From NCBI RefSeq assembly GCF_002072215.1, contig NZ_JXMW01000003.1, forward strand, positions 218,749 to 282,748: 64,000 nt of DNA, written 5' to 3'. Made by a program: the position numbers and the translations under genes. Below are positions 38,566-48,551 of this stretch, in pieces. Under the pieces are notes generated by a model, which saw nothing but the letters and a program-made list of their open reading frames with translations, searched no databases and had not been told where the DNA came from. Source of the stretch: Methanobrevibacter arboriphilus JCM 13429 = DSM 1125. Lineage in GTDB: Archaea > Methanobacteriota > Methanobacteria > Methanobacteriales > Methanobacteriaceae. Numbering within the stretch: position 1 is the stretch's first letter; each line of letters begins with the position of its first letter.

Positions 38566-38870
38566 ATTTGTTTTAATAAAAATCTGTTTTAATAAAATCA
38601 AGGAAAAATTAGTTTTAGATATTTATGAAATTAGTAATCATTCAAAATAATTATAGAAATATTAGAAATAAATGTTTTGAATAAAATTTTGAAATAAAAA
38701 TATTAATAATAAAAATATTAAGAATAAATATATTAATAATAGAAATATTAATAATAAAAATATTAAGAATAGTATTATTAAATTAGATATTTTTATTAAA
38801 AAAGATAGATTTATTAAAAAAAATAGTTTTATTAAAAATTACTTTATTGATAAAATAAATGTTCTAATGC
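38566..38870. other. AT-rich spacer with AATATTAATAATAAAAAT repeats
   Basis: Units of ATATTAATAATAAAAAT and ATATTAAGAATA repeat about six times between 38690 and 38780. It separates the convergent DUF2119-like and fen1 genes; no gene seen. Confidence 0.55.
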
Positions 38871-39860
38871 TTATTTTCCAAACCAATCTTCAAGGCTTTT
38901 TTGAGTAGTATTTAGTTTTTCCATTTTTTTAACAGCACTAAGTACTCTTTCCTCAGAAAAATCATGCTTTTCACATAAAAAATCAACTATTTTAGTTTTA
39001 TCAACACTTTTCCATTTGATATTATAATTTTTATTAATGTTTGGATTTAAAAAGATATTTTTGAGTTCTTCAAGATTCACATCAAATGTAATGCCTTTTT
39101 CTTTTATATATTTTTCTATGCTTGAATTTTTAACTATTTTGAGACCAGTCTTTGCACCAACACCTTTTATTCCAGGATTAAAATCTGTTCCAACCATTAT
39201 TGCAATATCAACTAACTGTTCTCTTGTAATTTCTAATCTGTTTAAAACATTATCAAGTTCAAGATATTCTAAATCAGATAAGTTTCCACTTATTGTAAGA
39301 TTTCTAATGATTTTTTTAGCACCAAAAAGTAAACAATCATAGTCTTGAGAAGCCACTGCCCATGCATCTCCGTTTAGAACCATATAAGAAGCTTGAGCTT
39401 CTCCTTCTCCAAATGATTGAACATAAGGGATTCCCATTATTTCTAAAAGTTCTTTTGCAGATTCAAGGATATATGGTGACATTCGAGATGATCTTTTTGC
39501 AAATTTCATTGCTGTTTGTTCATCTCCTTTTTTAAGAGCTTCTTTCCATTTCTTTTCTGCATCTTGTCTTATTTCACGCCTTTCATTTATGGTGTTTTCT
39601 TTATACTCAGAGGGTTCTCCATCAAATACATAAATAGGTTTGATACCTTTTTCAACTATATTTGAAGTTCTATATAATATTCCACTCAAGTGAGAGGTTA
39701 TATTTCCATTCTTATCCATTAATGGTGTTCCATCAGCTTGACGAATACTTGATAAAAATTGATATAGAGAATTAGCTGCATCTATAGCTATTATTCTACC
39801 ATTTAAATCTTTGAAATTTATAATTTCTGGTTCTATAATGTCTTTGAATTTAACTCCCAT
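38871..39860 (-). CDS. fen1: Flap endonuclease 1
   Basis: Structure-specific nuclease that removes 5' flaps during Okazaki-fragment maturation and repair. The 329-residue protein has the N-terminal GVKFKDII, the metal-binding IIAIDAANSLYQFL, PIYVFDGEP, GEGEAQASYM and SQDYDCLLFG, and the helix-hairpin-helix region GTDFNPGIKGVGAKTGLKIV. The extreme C-terminus TQKSLEDWFGK is a PCNA-interacting box. AAAGGTGTTTTA precedes ATG. Confidence 0.96.
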   Translation of the reverse strand: MGVKFKDIIEPEIINFKDLNGRIIAIDAANSLYQFLSSIRQADGTPLMDKNGNITSHLSGILYRTSNIVEKGIKPIYVFDGEPSEYKENTINERREIRQDAEKKWKEALKKGDEQTAMKFAKRSSRMSPYILESAKELLEIMGIPYVQSFGEGEAQASYMVLNGDAWAVASQDYDCLLFGAKKIIRNLTISGNLSDLEYLELDNVLNRLEITREQLVDIAIMVGTDFNPGIKGVGAKTGLKIVKNSSIEKYIKEKGITFDVNLEELKNIFLNPNINKNYNIKWKSVDKTKIVDFLCEKHDFSEERVLSAVKKMEKLNTTQKSLEDWFGK

Positions 39861-40135
39861 TAAAACACCTTTATGAACACTAATCTGAAGTTAAGAATTA
39901 TTTTCATGATTTATATTAATTTCATTTTATGTAATAGTTTTAAATTTTATAATAATTTTAAGCTCTATATTAATTTATTTAATAATTTAATTAAATTTTA
40001 TATTAATTCTAAGCTCTATATTAATTTTAATATGTATAATATTATTTTAAATCTTGGTATGATTTTAATTTTTTGTATTTAATACTCTTATAAAAAAATA
40101 TATGAATATAAAGATTTTATAGATTTTAATTTTTA
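39861..40135. other. AT-rich spacer with TTTAA(A/G)CTCTATATTAATT repeats
   Basis: TAAGCTCTATATTAATTT occurs twice (about 39959 and 40009) within degenerate AATTTTATA repeats. A frame on the plus strand is low-complexity Ile/Asn/Phe and is not a gene. Confidence 0.5.
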
Positions 40136-40696
40136 TTAATTTTTATAATTCTTTAAAAATGAATCGATAGGGAATTTTTCTTCAATCCAAATCAATATTT
40201 CATCATTATGTATAATATGATAATCTCTACTTAAAAAATTAGCATTTGTTTTAAAAATATTTTTCAATTCGTCTTTTGGATTTTTTTCAATTTTAACTGT
40301 TTGAATTTCTCTTCTAGATTCAATATTGTATTTTCTTAGAATTCTACCAATAGGAATATCTGCACTTATTAAGTCCTTTTTAAATTCTGATGTTAATCTT
40401 TTAATAGGAATATATGATGTTGCATAAATTAGAGGAGAATTATCATTAAACATTACAACAACACGATAATTTACTATTTCACCTTCATCAATACTAAGAA
40501 GCTTAGCTATGTCACTATCAGCTTCTTGAAATTCCTGTTTCAATGTTTTAATTTTAATTTCTCCCACTAAAACATCAAGTATTGTAGTAACAGAACCGTC
40601 TGTTGCTAAAAGTATTTTTTGGGTGTTTGATAATTTAGCACCTTTTTTTTCAAGATTTTCTATCTTATCAATAATTCTAAGCTCTTTTTTATTCAT
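40136..40696 (-). CDS. DUF98 (chorismate lyase-like) family protein
   Basis: A 186-residue protein with the DUF98 pattern: ILLATDGSVTTILDVLVGEI near residue 30, then IVNYRVVVMF, LIYATSYIPIKRL and IPIGRILRKYNIESRREI. The family shares the chorismate pyruvate-lyase/UTRA-like fold; archaeal members have no proven activity that I can cite. ATG at 40696 has GAGGAATTTT, making it better than the in-frame ATG at 40708. It lies 70 bases downstream of aksD on the same strand and may be co-transcribed with the coenzyme B genes. Confidence 0.8.
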   Translation of the reverse strand: MNKKELRIIDKIENLEKKGAKLSNTQKILLATDGSVTTILDVLVGEIKIKTLKQEFQEADSDIAKLLSIDEGEIVNYRVVVMFNDNSPLIYATSYIPIKRLTSEFKKDLISADIPIGRILRKYNIESRREIQTVKIEKNPKDELKNIFKTNANFLSRDYHIIHNDEILIWIEEKFPIDSFLKNYKN

Positions 40697-40766
40697 AAAA
40701 TTCCTCAAATAATTTATAATATATTTTCAATTTATAACCTATTTTCAGTTTATAATCTATTTCAGC

Positions 40767-42023
40767 TTATAATATATTTTCAGGACTTTCTATATACCCT
40801 TTTATAACAGAACTAGCAACTACTCCTGCATTGGATAAATAAACTTCAGATTTAGGATCTCCCATTCTACCCTTGAAATTCCTATTTGTAGTGGAAATGC
40901 TAACTTCTCCTTCACTTAAAACACCCATGTGTCCCCCTAAACATGGTCCACATCCAGGATTACAAATAATAGCCCCAGAATCCATAAATGTTTTAAGAAT
41001 CCCTTTTTCCATAGCTATTTCATAAATTTCTTTTGAAGCAGGAGAAACAATTAGTCTAACATCAGGATGAACTTTCTTACCTTTTATAACTCTTGCTGCT
41101 TCTTTTAAATCTGTTAATCTCCCATTAGTACATGAACCAATAAAACCTTGATCAATATGGGTTCCAATAACCTTTGATATATTTTTCACATTGTCTACAT
41201 CATTAGGACATGCAATTTGAGGCTCTATTTCACTTATATCAAAAGAAAATTCTTTTTCATATACAGAATCCTTATCTGACCTAAATACATTTAATTGATC
41301 AATGGATTTATTAGTTCTCTTTGCAATATATTCTAATGTTAATTTATTAGGCTCCATTATTCCATTTTTAGCACCCATTTCAATTGCCATATTCGTAATT
41401 GTCATTCTAGAACTAACATCTAAATTATCAATAGTTTCGCCACAAAATTCGCATGCTTTATAAGTTGCTCCATCAGAACCTACATGACCTATAATATGTA
41501 AAATAATATCTTTTGATGTTATATTATTTGGTAATTTGCCATTAATTTCAATACGATATGATTCTGGAACCATAAACCAAGTTTTACCAGTAGCATAAAC
41601 CATAGCTATGTCTGTTGCACCCATTCCTGTTGAAAATGCTCCAAATGCTCCATAAGTACAAGTATGAGAATCTGCACCAACAATAACTTGTCCAGGTTCT
41701 ACAAGTCCTTTTTCAGGTAAAACTTGGTGACATATTCCTTCACCATGAGTATAGAGATTTTTTATTCCTTGTTTCCTTCCAAATTTTCTCGCTACTTTAT
41801 GAAATTCTGCAGACCCAATTGTATTTGGAGGAACGGTATGATCAAATACAATAGCAATTTTTTCAGGGTTCCAGACTTTTTTAGCTATTTTTTCAAAAGT
41901 TTTAATTGCTGGAGGTGATGTACCATCATGAGACATAGCTAAATCTACATCAATTTCTATTATTTCACCAGGAGATACATCAGAACCTGCTTTTTTTGAA
42001 AGGATTTTTTCTGTAATATTCAA
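40767..42023 (-). CDS. aksD: Homoaconitase large subunit (AksD/LeuC family), TTG start
   Basis: Aconitase-family hydro-lyase large subunit of 418 residues. It has the 4Fe-4S ligands in GSCTNGR and NPGCGPCLGGH, plus VGADSHTCTYGAFGAFSTG and the N-terminal DHTVPPN. The adjacency to aksA favours homoaconitase for coenzyme B biosynthesis over isopropylmalate dehydratase, but both share this sequence type and the small subunit is not in the window. Initiation at TTG 42023 gives the usual NITEKILSKKAG N-terminus with AGAGTG upstream; a GTG at 42032 lies inside that signal. Confidence 0.85.
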   Translation of the reverse strand: MNITEKILSKKAGSDVSPGEIIEIDVDLAMSHDGTSPPAIKTFEKIAKKVWNPEKIAIVFDHTVPPNTIGSAEFHKVARKFGRKQGIKNLYTHGEGICHQVLPEKGLVEPGQVIVGADSHTCTYGAFGAFSTGMGATDIAMVYATGKTWFMVPESYRIEINGKLPNNITSKDIILHIIGHVGSDGATYKACEFCGETIDNLDVSSRMTITNMAIEMGAKNGIMEPNKLTLEYIAKRTNKSIDQLNVFRSDKDSVYEKEFSFDISEIEPQIACPNDVDNVKNISKVIGTHIDQGFIGSCTNGRLTDLKEAARVIKGKKVHPDVRLIVSPASKEIYEIAMEKGILKTFMDSGAIICNPGCGPCLGGHMGVLSEGEVSISTTNRNFKGRMGDPKSEVYLSNAGVVASSVIKGYIESPENIL

Positions 42024-42072
42024 TTTTAACACTCTTTAATATTTTTGTTAGAATCTTATTGAACTTCATGAT

Positions 42073-43248
42073 TTAAATGTCAAATGGGCCTCTAACTGTT
42101 TTAACAATATGATTGAAGACTTCATCATCAATATATGTTCCTTCTTCTCTATTCTTTTTAACTTCCTCTACAATCTTACAGAGTTCGTCTTTTGTAACTT
42201 CAACACCACATTGATCAAGTTTAGCTTTTACAGCTCTACAACCAGAATGTTTCCCAAGGACTAATTGGCGTTTTTGACCAACCATTTCTGGTAAAAATGG
42301 TTCATATGTAAGTGGTTCTTCAATAACAGCATCTACATGTATTCCAGATTCGTGTCTAAATATGTTTCTTCCTACAATTGGTTTATTATTATGTACTGGG
42401 AGTTTTGTATATTTTTCAACAGTTTTTGATAACTCTTGTATGTGTTTTATCTTAAATCCTAAATCTATACCATAAATAATCCTTAAAGCCATTATTAATT
42501 CTTCAAGAGAAGTATTTCCTGCCCTTTCACCAATTCCATTTATGGTAGTTGAAACTGCACTTCCTCCTGCGAGAAGTCCTGATATGGAGTTTGAAAGAGC
42601 CATACCAAAATCATTATGGCAATGCATAGCTATATCAATATTTAAATTTTTCTTAAGTTCTTTTACAAGAAAATCCATTCCTTGGGGGCTGATTGAACCT
42701 ACTGTATCTGCAATATGAACTCGATCTGCTCCAAAATCTTCTGCCTTTTTATAAATTCTCTTTAAATAGTCAAGATCAGTTCTTGTAGCATCCTCTGCAG
42801 AAAAAGCTACAAATAAACCATGATCTTTAGCATATTCAATAGAGTTCATACACACGTTTAATGCTTGTTCTCTACTTAAATGTAGTTTATGTTCAAGATG
42901 AAGGTCTGAAGTTGCCATAAATGTTATAACACCATCTACATCACAATCAAGTGCTCTATCAATATCCTCTCTCTTTGTTCTAGCTAAAGATATAATTTGT
43001 GCATTCAATCCTTCATTAGCTATAGATTTCACAGCTTCTCTTTCTTGATTCGATACTATAGGAAAACCTGCTTCTATTTGATGGATCTTAAGTTCATCAA
43101 GTTTTTTAGCTATCTCTAATTTTTCTTCTGGATTTAGACATACATCAGGAGTTTGCTCACCATCACGAAGTGTTGTGTCGTAAATTGTGATTTTTTTTGG
43201 AAACTTTAATTTAGCTTCTTTATTAAAGGGGCTTACATAATATTGCAA
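42073..43248 (-). CDS. aksA: Homocitrate synthase AksA, TTG start
   Basis: Condenses 2-oxoglutarate and acetyl-CoA and extends the chain toward 7-mercaptoheptanoyl precursor of coenzyme B. The 391-residue protein has the family motifs TIYDTTLRDGEQTPDVC (residues 20-36), AMHCHNDFGMALSN, NGIGERAGNTSLEE and the C-terminal RHESGIHVDAVIEEP. The C-terminal leucine-feedback domain of isopropylmalate synthase is absent, supporting AksA. Initiation at TTG, spaced five bases after GGTGA. aksD follows after 49 bases. Confidence 0.92.
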   Translation of the reverse strand: MQYYVSPFNKEAKLKFPKKITIYDTTLRDGEQTPDVCLNPEEKLEIAKKLDELKIHQIEAGFPIVSNQEREAVKSIANEGLNAQIISLARTKREDIDRALDCDVDGVITFMATSDLHLEHKLHLSREQALNVCMNSIEYAKDHGLFVAFSAEDATRTDLDYLKRIYKKAEDFGADRVHIADTVGSISPQGMDFLVKELKKNLNIDIAMHCHNDFGMALSNSISGLLAGGSAVSTTINGIGERAGNTSLEELIMALRIIYGIDLGFKIKHIQELSKTVEKYTKLPVHNNKPIVGRNIFRHESGIHVDAVIEEPLTYEPFLPEMVGQKRQLVLGKHSGCRAVKAKLDQCGVEVTKDELCKIVEEVKKNREEGTYIDDEVFNHIVKTVRGPFDI

Positions 43249-43499
43249 TTAATTCACCTAAAATTGAAAATAAATATTTAGATAAAAGATATTCAATATA
43301 CTTAAAATATATTTACTTAATGTTTTTATCAATTAATGTTTTTATTTATTAATTTTGTAAAATTCAAATTACTAATTTTGTTTTATATTATTTATATTGT
43401 TTTTCTTTTTTAATATCTTAATTTCTTTTGTTAATATGATATTTTGTATTAATGTTCTATGATAATTATATCATAGTATTATATTTCATGTCATTAAGT
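43249..43499. other. AT-rich spacer upstream of aksA
   Basis: No gene seen. AATGTTTTTATNAATTAATG repeats at 43318-43345. The aksA promoter is expected here on the minus strand (TATTTATATTG-like at about 43390-43405). Confidence 0.4.
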
Positions 43500-43634
43500 T
43501 TATATCTCATATCCACAAATAACACATTTAAATTTGCTTTTCCCTTTTAGAGACCCTGATTTTTTCATTTCTCCACCACAGAGTGGACACCTAACATCTT
43601 TATCCACAACAAGGTCTTTTAGTTTATTATTCAT
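43500..43634 (-). CDS. 44-residue zinc ribbon protein
   Basis: ATG at 43634 opens MNNKLKDLVVDKDVRCPLCG, then GEMKKSGSLKGKSKFKCVIC and GYEI. Two CxxC pairs (CPLC and CVIC) separated by 21 residues form a typical zinc ribbon. Minus strand, 250 bases upstream of aksA. There is no clear ribosome binding site, but AT-rich box sequence (ACATATATATTT) lies immediately upstream, compatible with a leaderless or short-leader mRNA. Such mini zinc ribbons in archaea may bind nucleic acid or RNA polymerase; the function is unknown. Confidence 0.75.
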   Translation of the reverse strand: MNNKLKDLVVDKDVRCPLCGGEMKKSGSLKGKSKFKCVICGYEI

Positions 43635-44207
43635 GAGTAAATATATATGTTTGATTATATTAATTTTTTTCTAATTATTCTTAAGAGCTAATATTTATTT
43701 TATTAATTAAAGTTTCTTTTTGTTATATTTATTCTTAGATTCATTATTATATTTATTATTAAATTCATTATTAAATCATTTATTATTAAATTTATTAGAC
43801 TTATTATTAGATTTATTATTAGATTTATTATTAGAGTTATCGTTGAATCCATCCTCTAAATTCTATTATTTTATTTATTATTTTATTCATAAATCCTATT
43901 TATTTGATATAAAAAATTTAAAAATAAATTTAAAAATAAATGATTAAATAATAAAATTTAAATAATCAATGTTTCAATAAAGTGTTAAAAAGTTATAATG
44001 AAAATGAAACTTAAAATAAAATCTATTATAATGATAAAAATATTAGAATATTAAATAGGATTCAAAAAATACAAAAATACAATAAAATAATAAGTCTAAT
44101 AATAAAAGAATAATTAAAAGAATAATTAAAGGAATAATTAAAAGAATATTAAATGAATAAAAAGATAATGGGGGAAAATAAAAGCTTTTTTAATAGAGTT
44201 CTTTATT
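43635..44207. other. AT-rich spacer with TTATTATTAGATT repeats
   Basis: A (TTATTATTAGATT)n-like array (43740-43840) gives a false Leu-rich frame. Then AAAAGAATAATTAAAGG repeats occur at 44108-44150, just past the argG stop codon. No gene. Confidence 0.55.
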
Positions 44208-45383
44208 TTACTTGTTTAATTTTTGATAGATAGCTGCTTGAAGTCCGTGGTGTTTAATCATACCTTCAACTTCTTTTTGATCGTTTTCTTTATCTTCAAA
44301 ACTTATATGTTCAATATCATGTAAACTGTAATCAGATTCTCGTGATAAAGGAAGAATTGATCCTTTGAATAGCTTTAAAACTACTTTTCCACTCACTCTT
44401 AATTGCATATTGTCAATAGCTTGATCCATATCATCTCTAAGAGGTTCTTGCCAAAGAGCATTATAAACTAAGTCTGCATATTTTGTACTCATGTATTCCG
44501 AGAACAATATTTCATCTTTTGTAAGAACTAATTCTTCTAAAGCTTGATGAGCACGAATTAACAATAATGCACCTGGAACTTCATAGATTTCTCTGCTTTT
44601 AAGACCAATCATACGATTTTCTATTGTATCTATCCTTCCAATCCCATTTTCTCCAGCTATTTTGTTAGCTTCTTCTATAAGCTCAAAAAGTGGCATGATT
44701 CTCCCATCAATAGCTATTGGAACTCCTTCTTCAAATTCAATAGCTAATTTTGTAGGTCTGTCTTTTGCATTTTCAGATGATGCAGTCCATGCATAAATCT
44801 CTTCAGGAGGTTCATTAACAGGGTCTTCAAGAATATCTCCTTCTATTGATCTTCCCCAAATATTTTCATCTATACTATATATTTTGTCAGAAGAGATATG
44901 AATCCCATGTTTTTCAGCGTATTCTTGCTCTTCTGTTCTTGTCAAGTTTAAATCTCTAATTGGAGCAACTATATCAAAATCAGACATGGATCTAATCACT
45001 GCTTCAAATCTAAATTGGTCATTTCCTTTACCAGTACATCCATGAGCTATAGCTTTTGCATTTTCTTTTAAAGCTACTTCAATGATTTTCATAGCTATTA
45101 ATGGTCTTGCAAGAGCAGTACTTAATGGGTATCCTTCATATACTGCATTTGATTTTATTCCTTTAGCTATATATTCATTTGCAAACTCATTTTTTGCATC
45201 AATTGTGTAATGTTTTTTTACTCCAAGGTTTTTAGCTGCTTCTTCTGCTTTTTCAACTTCTTCTTTTGGCTGACCAACATCTACACATGCAGTTACCACT
45301 TCTAAATCATATTCTTCTTCTAACAATTTAACACATACAGTGGTATCTAATCCACCGCTAAATGCAAGAACTACTTTTTCCAT
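44208..45383 (-). CDS. argG: Argininosuccinate synthase
   Basis: Joins citrulline and aspartate in arginine biosynthesis. The 391-residue protein has the N-type PP-loop [53 protein letters not shown] and the C-terminal synthetase domain. ATG at 45383 has ATGGTGAATTAA upstream. Stand-alone gene flanked by long AT-rich spacers. Confidence 0.96.
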   Translation of the reverse strand: MEKVVLAFSGGLDTTVCVKLLEEEYDLEVVTACVDVGQPKEEVEKAEEAAKNLGVKKHYTIDAKNEFANEYIAKGIKSNAVYEGYPLSTALARPLIAMKIIEVALKENAKAIAHGCTGKGNDQFRFEAVIRSMSDFDIVAPIRDLNLTRTEEQEYAEKHGIHISSDKIYSIDENIWGRSIEGDILEDPVNEPPEEIYAWTASSENAKDRPTKLAIEFEEGVPIAIDGRIMPLFELIEEANKIAGENGIGRIDTIENRMIGLKSREIYEVPGALLLIRAHQALEELVLTKDEILFSEYMSTKYADLVYNALWQEPLRDDMDQAIDNMQLRVSGKVVLKLFKGSILPLSRESDYSLHDIEHISFEDKENDQKEVEGMIKHHGLQAAIYQKLNK

Positions 45384-46210
45384 TTAATTCACCATATTTT
45401 TGGAGTTTAATATTATTTTAAAATTAATACATAATTAATCAATATAAAATTATCATATTCACTATATTTAATTTAAATATTTTTAGATTAAGCAATTAAA
45501 TTTAATTATTATCTTATAATTTCAGCATTATATTAATAATTTCAGCATTGCTCAGTAAGTTAATTTAGTTAAACAATTATTAGTTTGATAGTTAATTAAT
45601 AAAGTAAAAACTTAGTGAATAATAATACTATTAAATAAAGTATTAAACAATATATTTAAAATATAATATTTTAAATTCTATATATTATAATATTTAAACA
45701 TAATTAAAATTAAAGATAATAAAATATAATATAAAGATATTATATTAATTTTATAATCTAGAAATATTTAAATTAAAGATATGGAAATATAATAAAGATA
45801 ATTGTATATAATTTAATTGTATAATCTAAAAATATTTAAATTTGCTTAAACATAATTTAGTTCTTAAAATTATTAATTAGCATTTTACCTTATTTTAGTA
45901 TTTTAAGTATTATTGTCTTTAGTATTATTATTTTAAGCATAATTTTATATTAATATTATTAATATTATTTTAGTATTATTGATATATTAATGTTATTTTA
46001 GTTTTAATTTTTGTATTAATATTATTGATATATTGTAATTATTAAGAATATGTAATTATTAGGACTAATTGTATTATTTTGATTATAACTTAAATTAGGC
46101 TTTAAATGTTTTAAATAAAAATAGTAGTTAACTAAAATAGTAGTTAATTATAATAGCTAATTTAATATTTATTTATATAATATTTAGTTAAATGTAAGAC
46201 AGAAGAAAAG

Positions 46211-46279
46211 TCCTTAATTGGTATTATGAAAATAAAGCTGAGATGACACATTTGAGAGAACATTTTTACCAATTAAGGA
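46211..46279. ncRNA. Candidate structured RNA, 13-bp inverted repeat
   Basis: TCCTTAATTGGTA (46211-46223) and TACCAATTAAGGA (46267-46279) are perfect complements around a 43-base, GC-enriched loop (contains CTGAGATGACACA). The element is a visible island in AT-only sequence. On the minus strand it lies about 75 bases downstream of a TATA-like box next to the palindrome at 46361, so a regulated small RNA is possible. The same region holds a 33-codon minus-strand frame (46162-46263) starting MFSQMCHLSF. Neither reading is proven. Confidence 0.35.
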
Positions 46280-46360
46280 ATGAGACCTATTTTCTAAAAT
46301 TTTTATTTTAGGATGTTTTAGATTTCACAATTATTAATTGTACTTCATATTATATAAATG

Positions 46361-46376
46361 TTTAGGCAAGCCTAAA
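46361..46376. promoter_or_regulatory. DtxR/IdeR-like palindrome beside a TATA box
   Basis: TTTAGGCAAGCCTAAA is a perfect 16-base palindrome with TTAGG...CCTAA half-sites like those of iron- or manganese-dependent DtxR-family regulators. The adjoining TATATAAATG (46351-46360) can serve as TATA box on either strand. The two-base centre rules out a hairpin, so this is a protein site rather than a terminator. Confidence 0.5.
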
Positions 46377-47333
46377 TTTTTTATTTTAATAATTTTTCTT
46401 ATTATTATAATTTTTATTATTTTATATAATTAAATTATATTCAATTATATTTTTTAGTATTTCTAATTATTCTGTATAGTATCATTTATTATAATAATGT
46501 TGATTATACTCTTATTCAGTGTATTATTATTCATTATATCATTATTCAGTATAATTATATCCTGTATATTATTGTTCATTATGATGTAATTCTTTATTAT
46601 GAATTATTATCATTATAATATCTTATATTATAGTATTAAGAATATTAATCCACTTATCAAATTATTCATGATCTATCATAATAGTTATTATCTAAAATCC
46701 TAGCATTTATTATTTATTTGTCAGTATACCTATAATAAATTAATTAAATATTATTAATAATGAGATTAATGCTAAATCTAGAATTGATATTTATTTTAAT
46801 AAATCATATAATTATTAAATTAAGGTATTTTTGATTTAAATACTTATAATATTAAATATAATGATATTCATAATATAATAACAAATATAAAAATAGACTT
46901 GCCATGAACAATAATTATATGTAGATATCTTTAGAATTTATTTATAATTATTCTAAATACTTATTACATTTGATAGTAAATATTTAATAACTTATATAAT
47001 AATAAATTCTGTTCTGATTTTACACATATATTGTTATTTTATTTAATTGAGAATGGATAATATATAAGATTATGGCAGATTTCATAAATAGTTATGGTTT
47101 GAAATACAATTTCGTGTATTTTATAGAATATATAGGATATATTGTAGAATATTTTTAAATAAAGATATATAGAATAGTTTTAAATAATCTATGAGTTAAT
47201 TTAATATAATCAATGTAGTTATATATTAAATAAGTTTTAATTTTCGATTAACAATTGATTTATTATTACTTATTATATTGAAATTTATTTATTTTAACTT
47301 TCATTAATAATAAACTTCTAATGGGGGGCTTAT

Positions 47334-48188
47334 ATTAAAGGCTATATAGATTTCAAAAAAGAAAAAGATGAAGATTTAATTAGTTCTGTAAAAATTGAAT
47401 CTGATATAAAAAATTCTGAAATGTTCAATAGATCTAAATCAGATGATAACTTAAAAATAGATCGTATTTTTAATGATTCTGGAGGCTATATAGCTGCTAA
47501 TAGTCAAATTTTTGAAAATATTCCGAATACATCTATTTCAAGGAAAATTTTAAATGAATCTATTAAAGGAACTCCTATAATTAAATTTGGTTCTTCCTCT
47601 CCAAAAGTCATGATAATTGCAGGAATTCATGGTAATGAATTACCTCCTCAGATTGCTGCTGTTAAACTAATTCATAAACTTGAAAGATTAGAAAAAGAAG
47701 ATAAAATATCTGGTACTATTTATATAATTCCTTTTTCTTCTCCAAAATCAACAATGGATAATTCAAGATGGTTTAATGGTGTTGATTTAAATAGAATAAC
47801 TTCTGTTAAAGGTTCTTTAACTAATGAAATTTTATCTAAAATAAAAGATTTCAATTTAAATTCTATCGGAGATTTTCATTCTACTTCTATAAATAGTATG
47901 CCGGGAAAGGAAGGAATTTTTTGCACAATGAAACCATCTCCTGAAAGTTTCCAAATTGCCAAGTATATTTCAGATTCTACAAAATCTGAATTACTCTCTT
48001 ATAAAAACGCTGGAAATGCATATAAAGGAGCTCTTGAAGATGAGTGTAATATTGCATTAATTCCTGCAGTTACATGTGAAGTTCTATCACCTAATGGAAC
48101 AGCCAAAAAAGAAGCCTGGGAACGCTCATTAGATCAAATGGGGTATTATTTATCCTATTTTGGAATAATTTCAAAAGATTCAATTTAG
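47334..48188 (+). CDS. M14/AstE-like zinc hydrolase, apparent ATT start
   Basis: Paralog of the protein at 35463, with active-site residues intact: zinc motif H99-G-N-E102, LNR with Arg154, GDFHST with His182, and TCEVLSP with Glu249 as catalytic base. Family: succinylglutamate desuccinylase/aspartoacylase-like; the substrate is unknown. The first ATG (47421) has no ribosome binding site, but the frame is open upstream to ATT at 47334, which follows GGGGGGCTTAT, closely matching GGGGGACTTTAA-ATG of the paralog. That adds 29 charged residues (YIDFKKEKDEDLISSVKIES). With the ATT start the protein has 284 residues and, unlike the paralog, no membrane anchor. Confidence 0.75.
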   Translation: MKGYIDFKKEKDEDLISSVKIESDIKNSEMFNRSKSDDNLKIDRIFNDSGGYIAANSQIFENIPNTSISRKILNESIKGTPIIKFGSSSPKVMIIAGIHGNELPPQIAAVKLIHKLERLEKEDKISGTIYIIPFSSPKSTMDNSRWFNGVDLNRITSVKGSLTNEILSKIKDFNLNSIGDFHSTSINSMPGKEGIFCTMKPSPESFQIAKYISDSTKSELLSYKNAGNAYKGALEDECNIALIPAVTCEVLSPNGTAKKEAWERSLDQMGYYLSYFGIISKDSI

Positions 48189-48551
48189 TTCATATTAATT
48201 ATAAATTCATTTTTTAAATATAAATTTAATTATAAATCTACTTAGATTAATCTATTATCTTAATCTATTTATTTTAATCTATAACTTAATCTATTTAACT
48301 TAATTTATTAGCTTAATCTATTTATTTTAATCTATAGTTTAATCTATTAACTTAATTTATTAACTTAATCTATATTTTAACCTATTTTATTAATCTATAT
48401 TTTATTCATTTATTTTAATTTTATATTACTTTTCAAATGCTCACAAAATTAATAAATATATTAATATTCAATTGTACTATTATCTATTATACTATTGGAT
48501 ATAATTTTATTGGATATTTTTTATTTCACTATTTAATTAACTGGTGATTCT
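48189..48551. repeat. TTAATCTATT degenerate repeats
   Basis: TTTAATCTATNNNTTAATCTATTNA units recur about every 16 bases between 48240 and 48415, between two same-strand genes. No gene or clear promoter; GGTGATTCT at 48543 is the ribosome binding site of the next gene. Confidence 0.6.

Larger units (their letters stand above)
45384..47333. other. Two-kilobase AT-rich gap
   Basis: No conventional gene in 1.95 kb, the longest gap in the window. It contains ATTATTTTAGTATTATT-like repeats (45890-46030), the structured element at 46211-46279, the palindrome at 46361-46376, and ATTCATTATNATNATTCAGTAT-like repeats (46500-46620). The remainder to 47333 is near-random AT sequence. Confidence 0.55.

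Noticed and set aside
39873..40082. Ile/Asn/Phe-rich frame between fen1 and the DUF98 gene
   Set aside because: Low-complexity translation of AT repeats with no ribosome binding site.
43720..43947. Leu/Asn-rich frame upstream of argG end
   Set aside because: It is a TTATTATTAGATT repeat translation without ribosome binding site.
46361..46376. Palindrome as a terminator hairpin
   Set aside because: The centre leaves only two bases for a loop, so a stable hairpin is unlikely despite the T-rich sequence that follows.
47421..48188. ATG 47421 as start of the M14-like protein
   Set aside because: No ribosome binding site in front of it; the upstream frame with GGGGGG and ATT fits the paralog's arrangement better.
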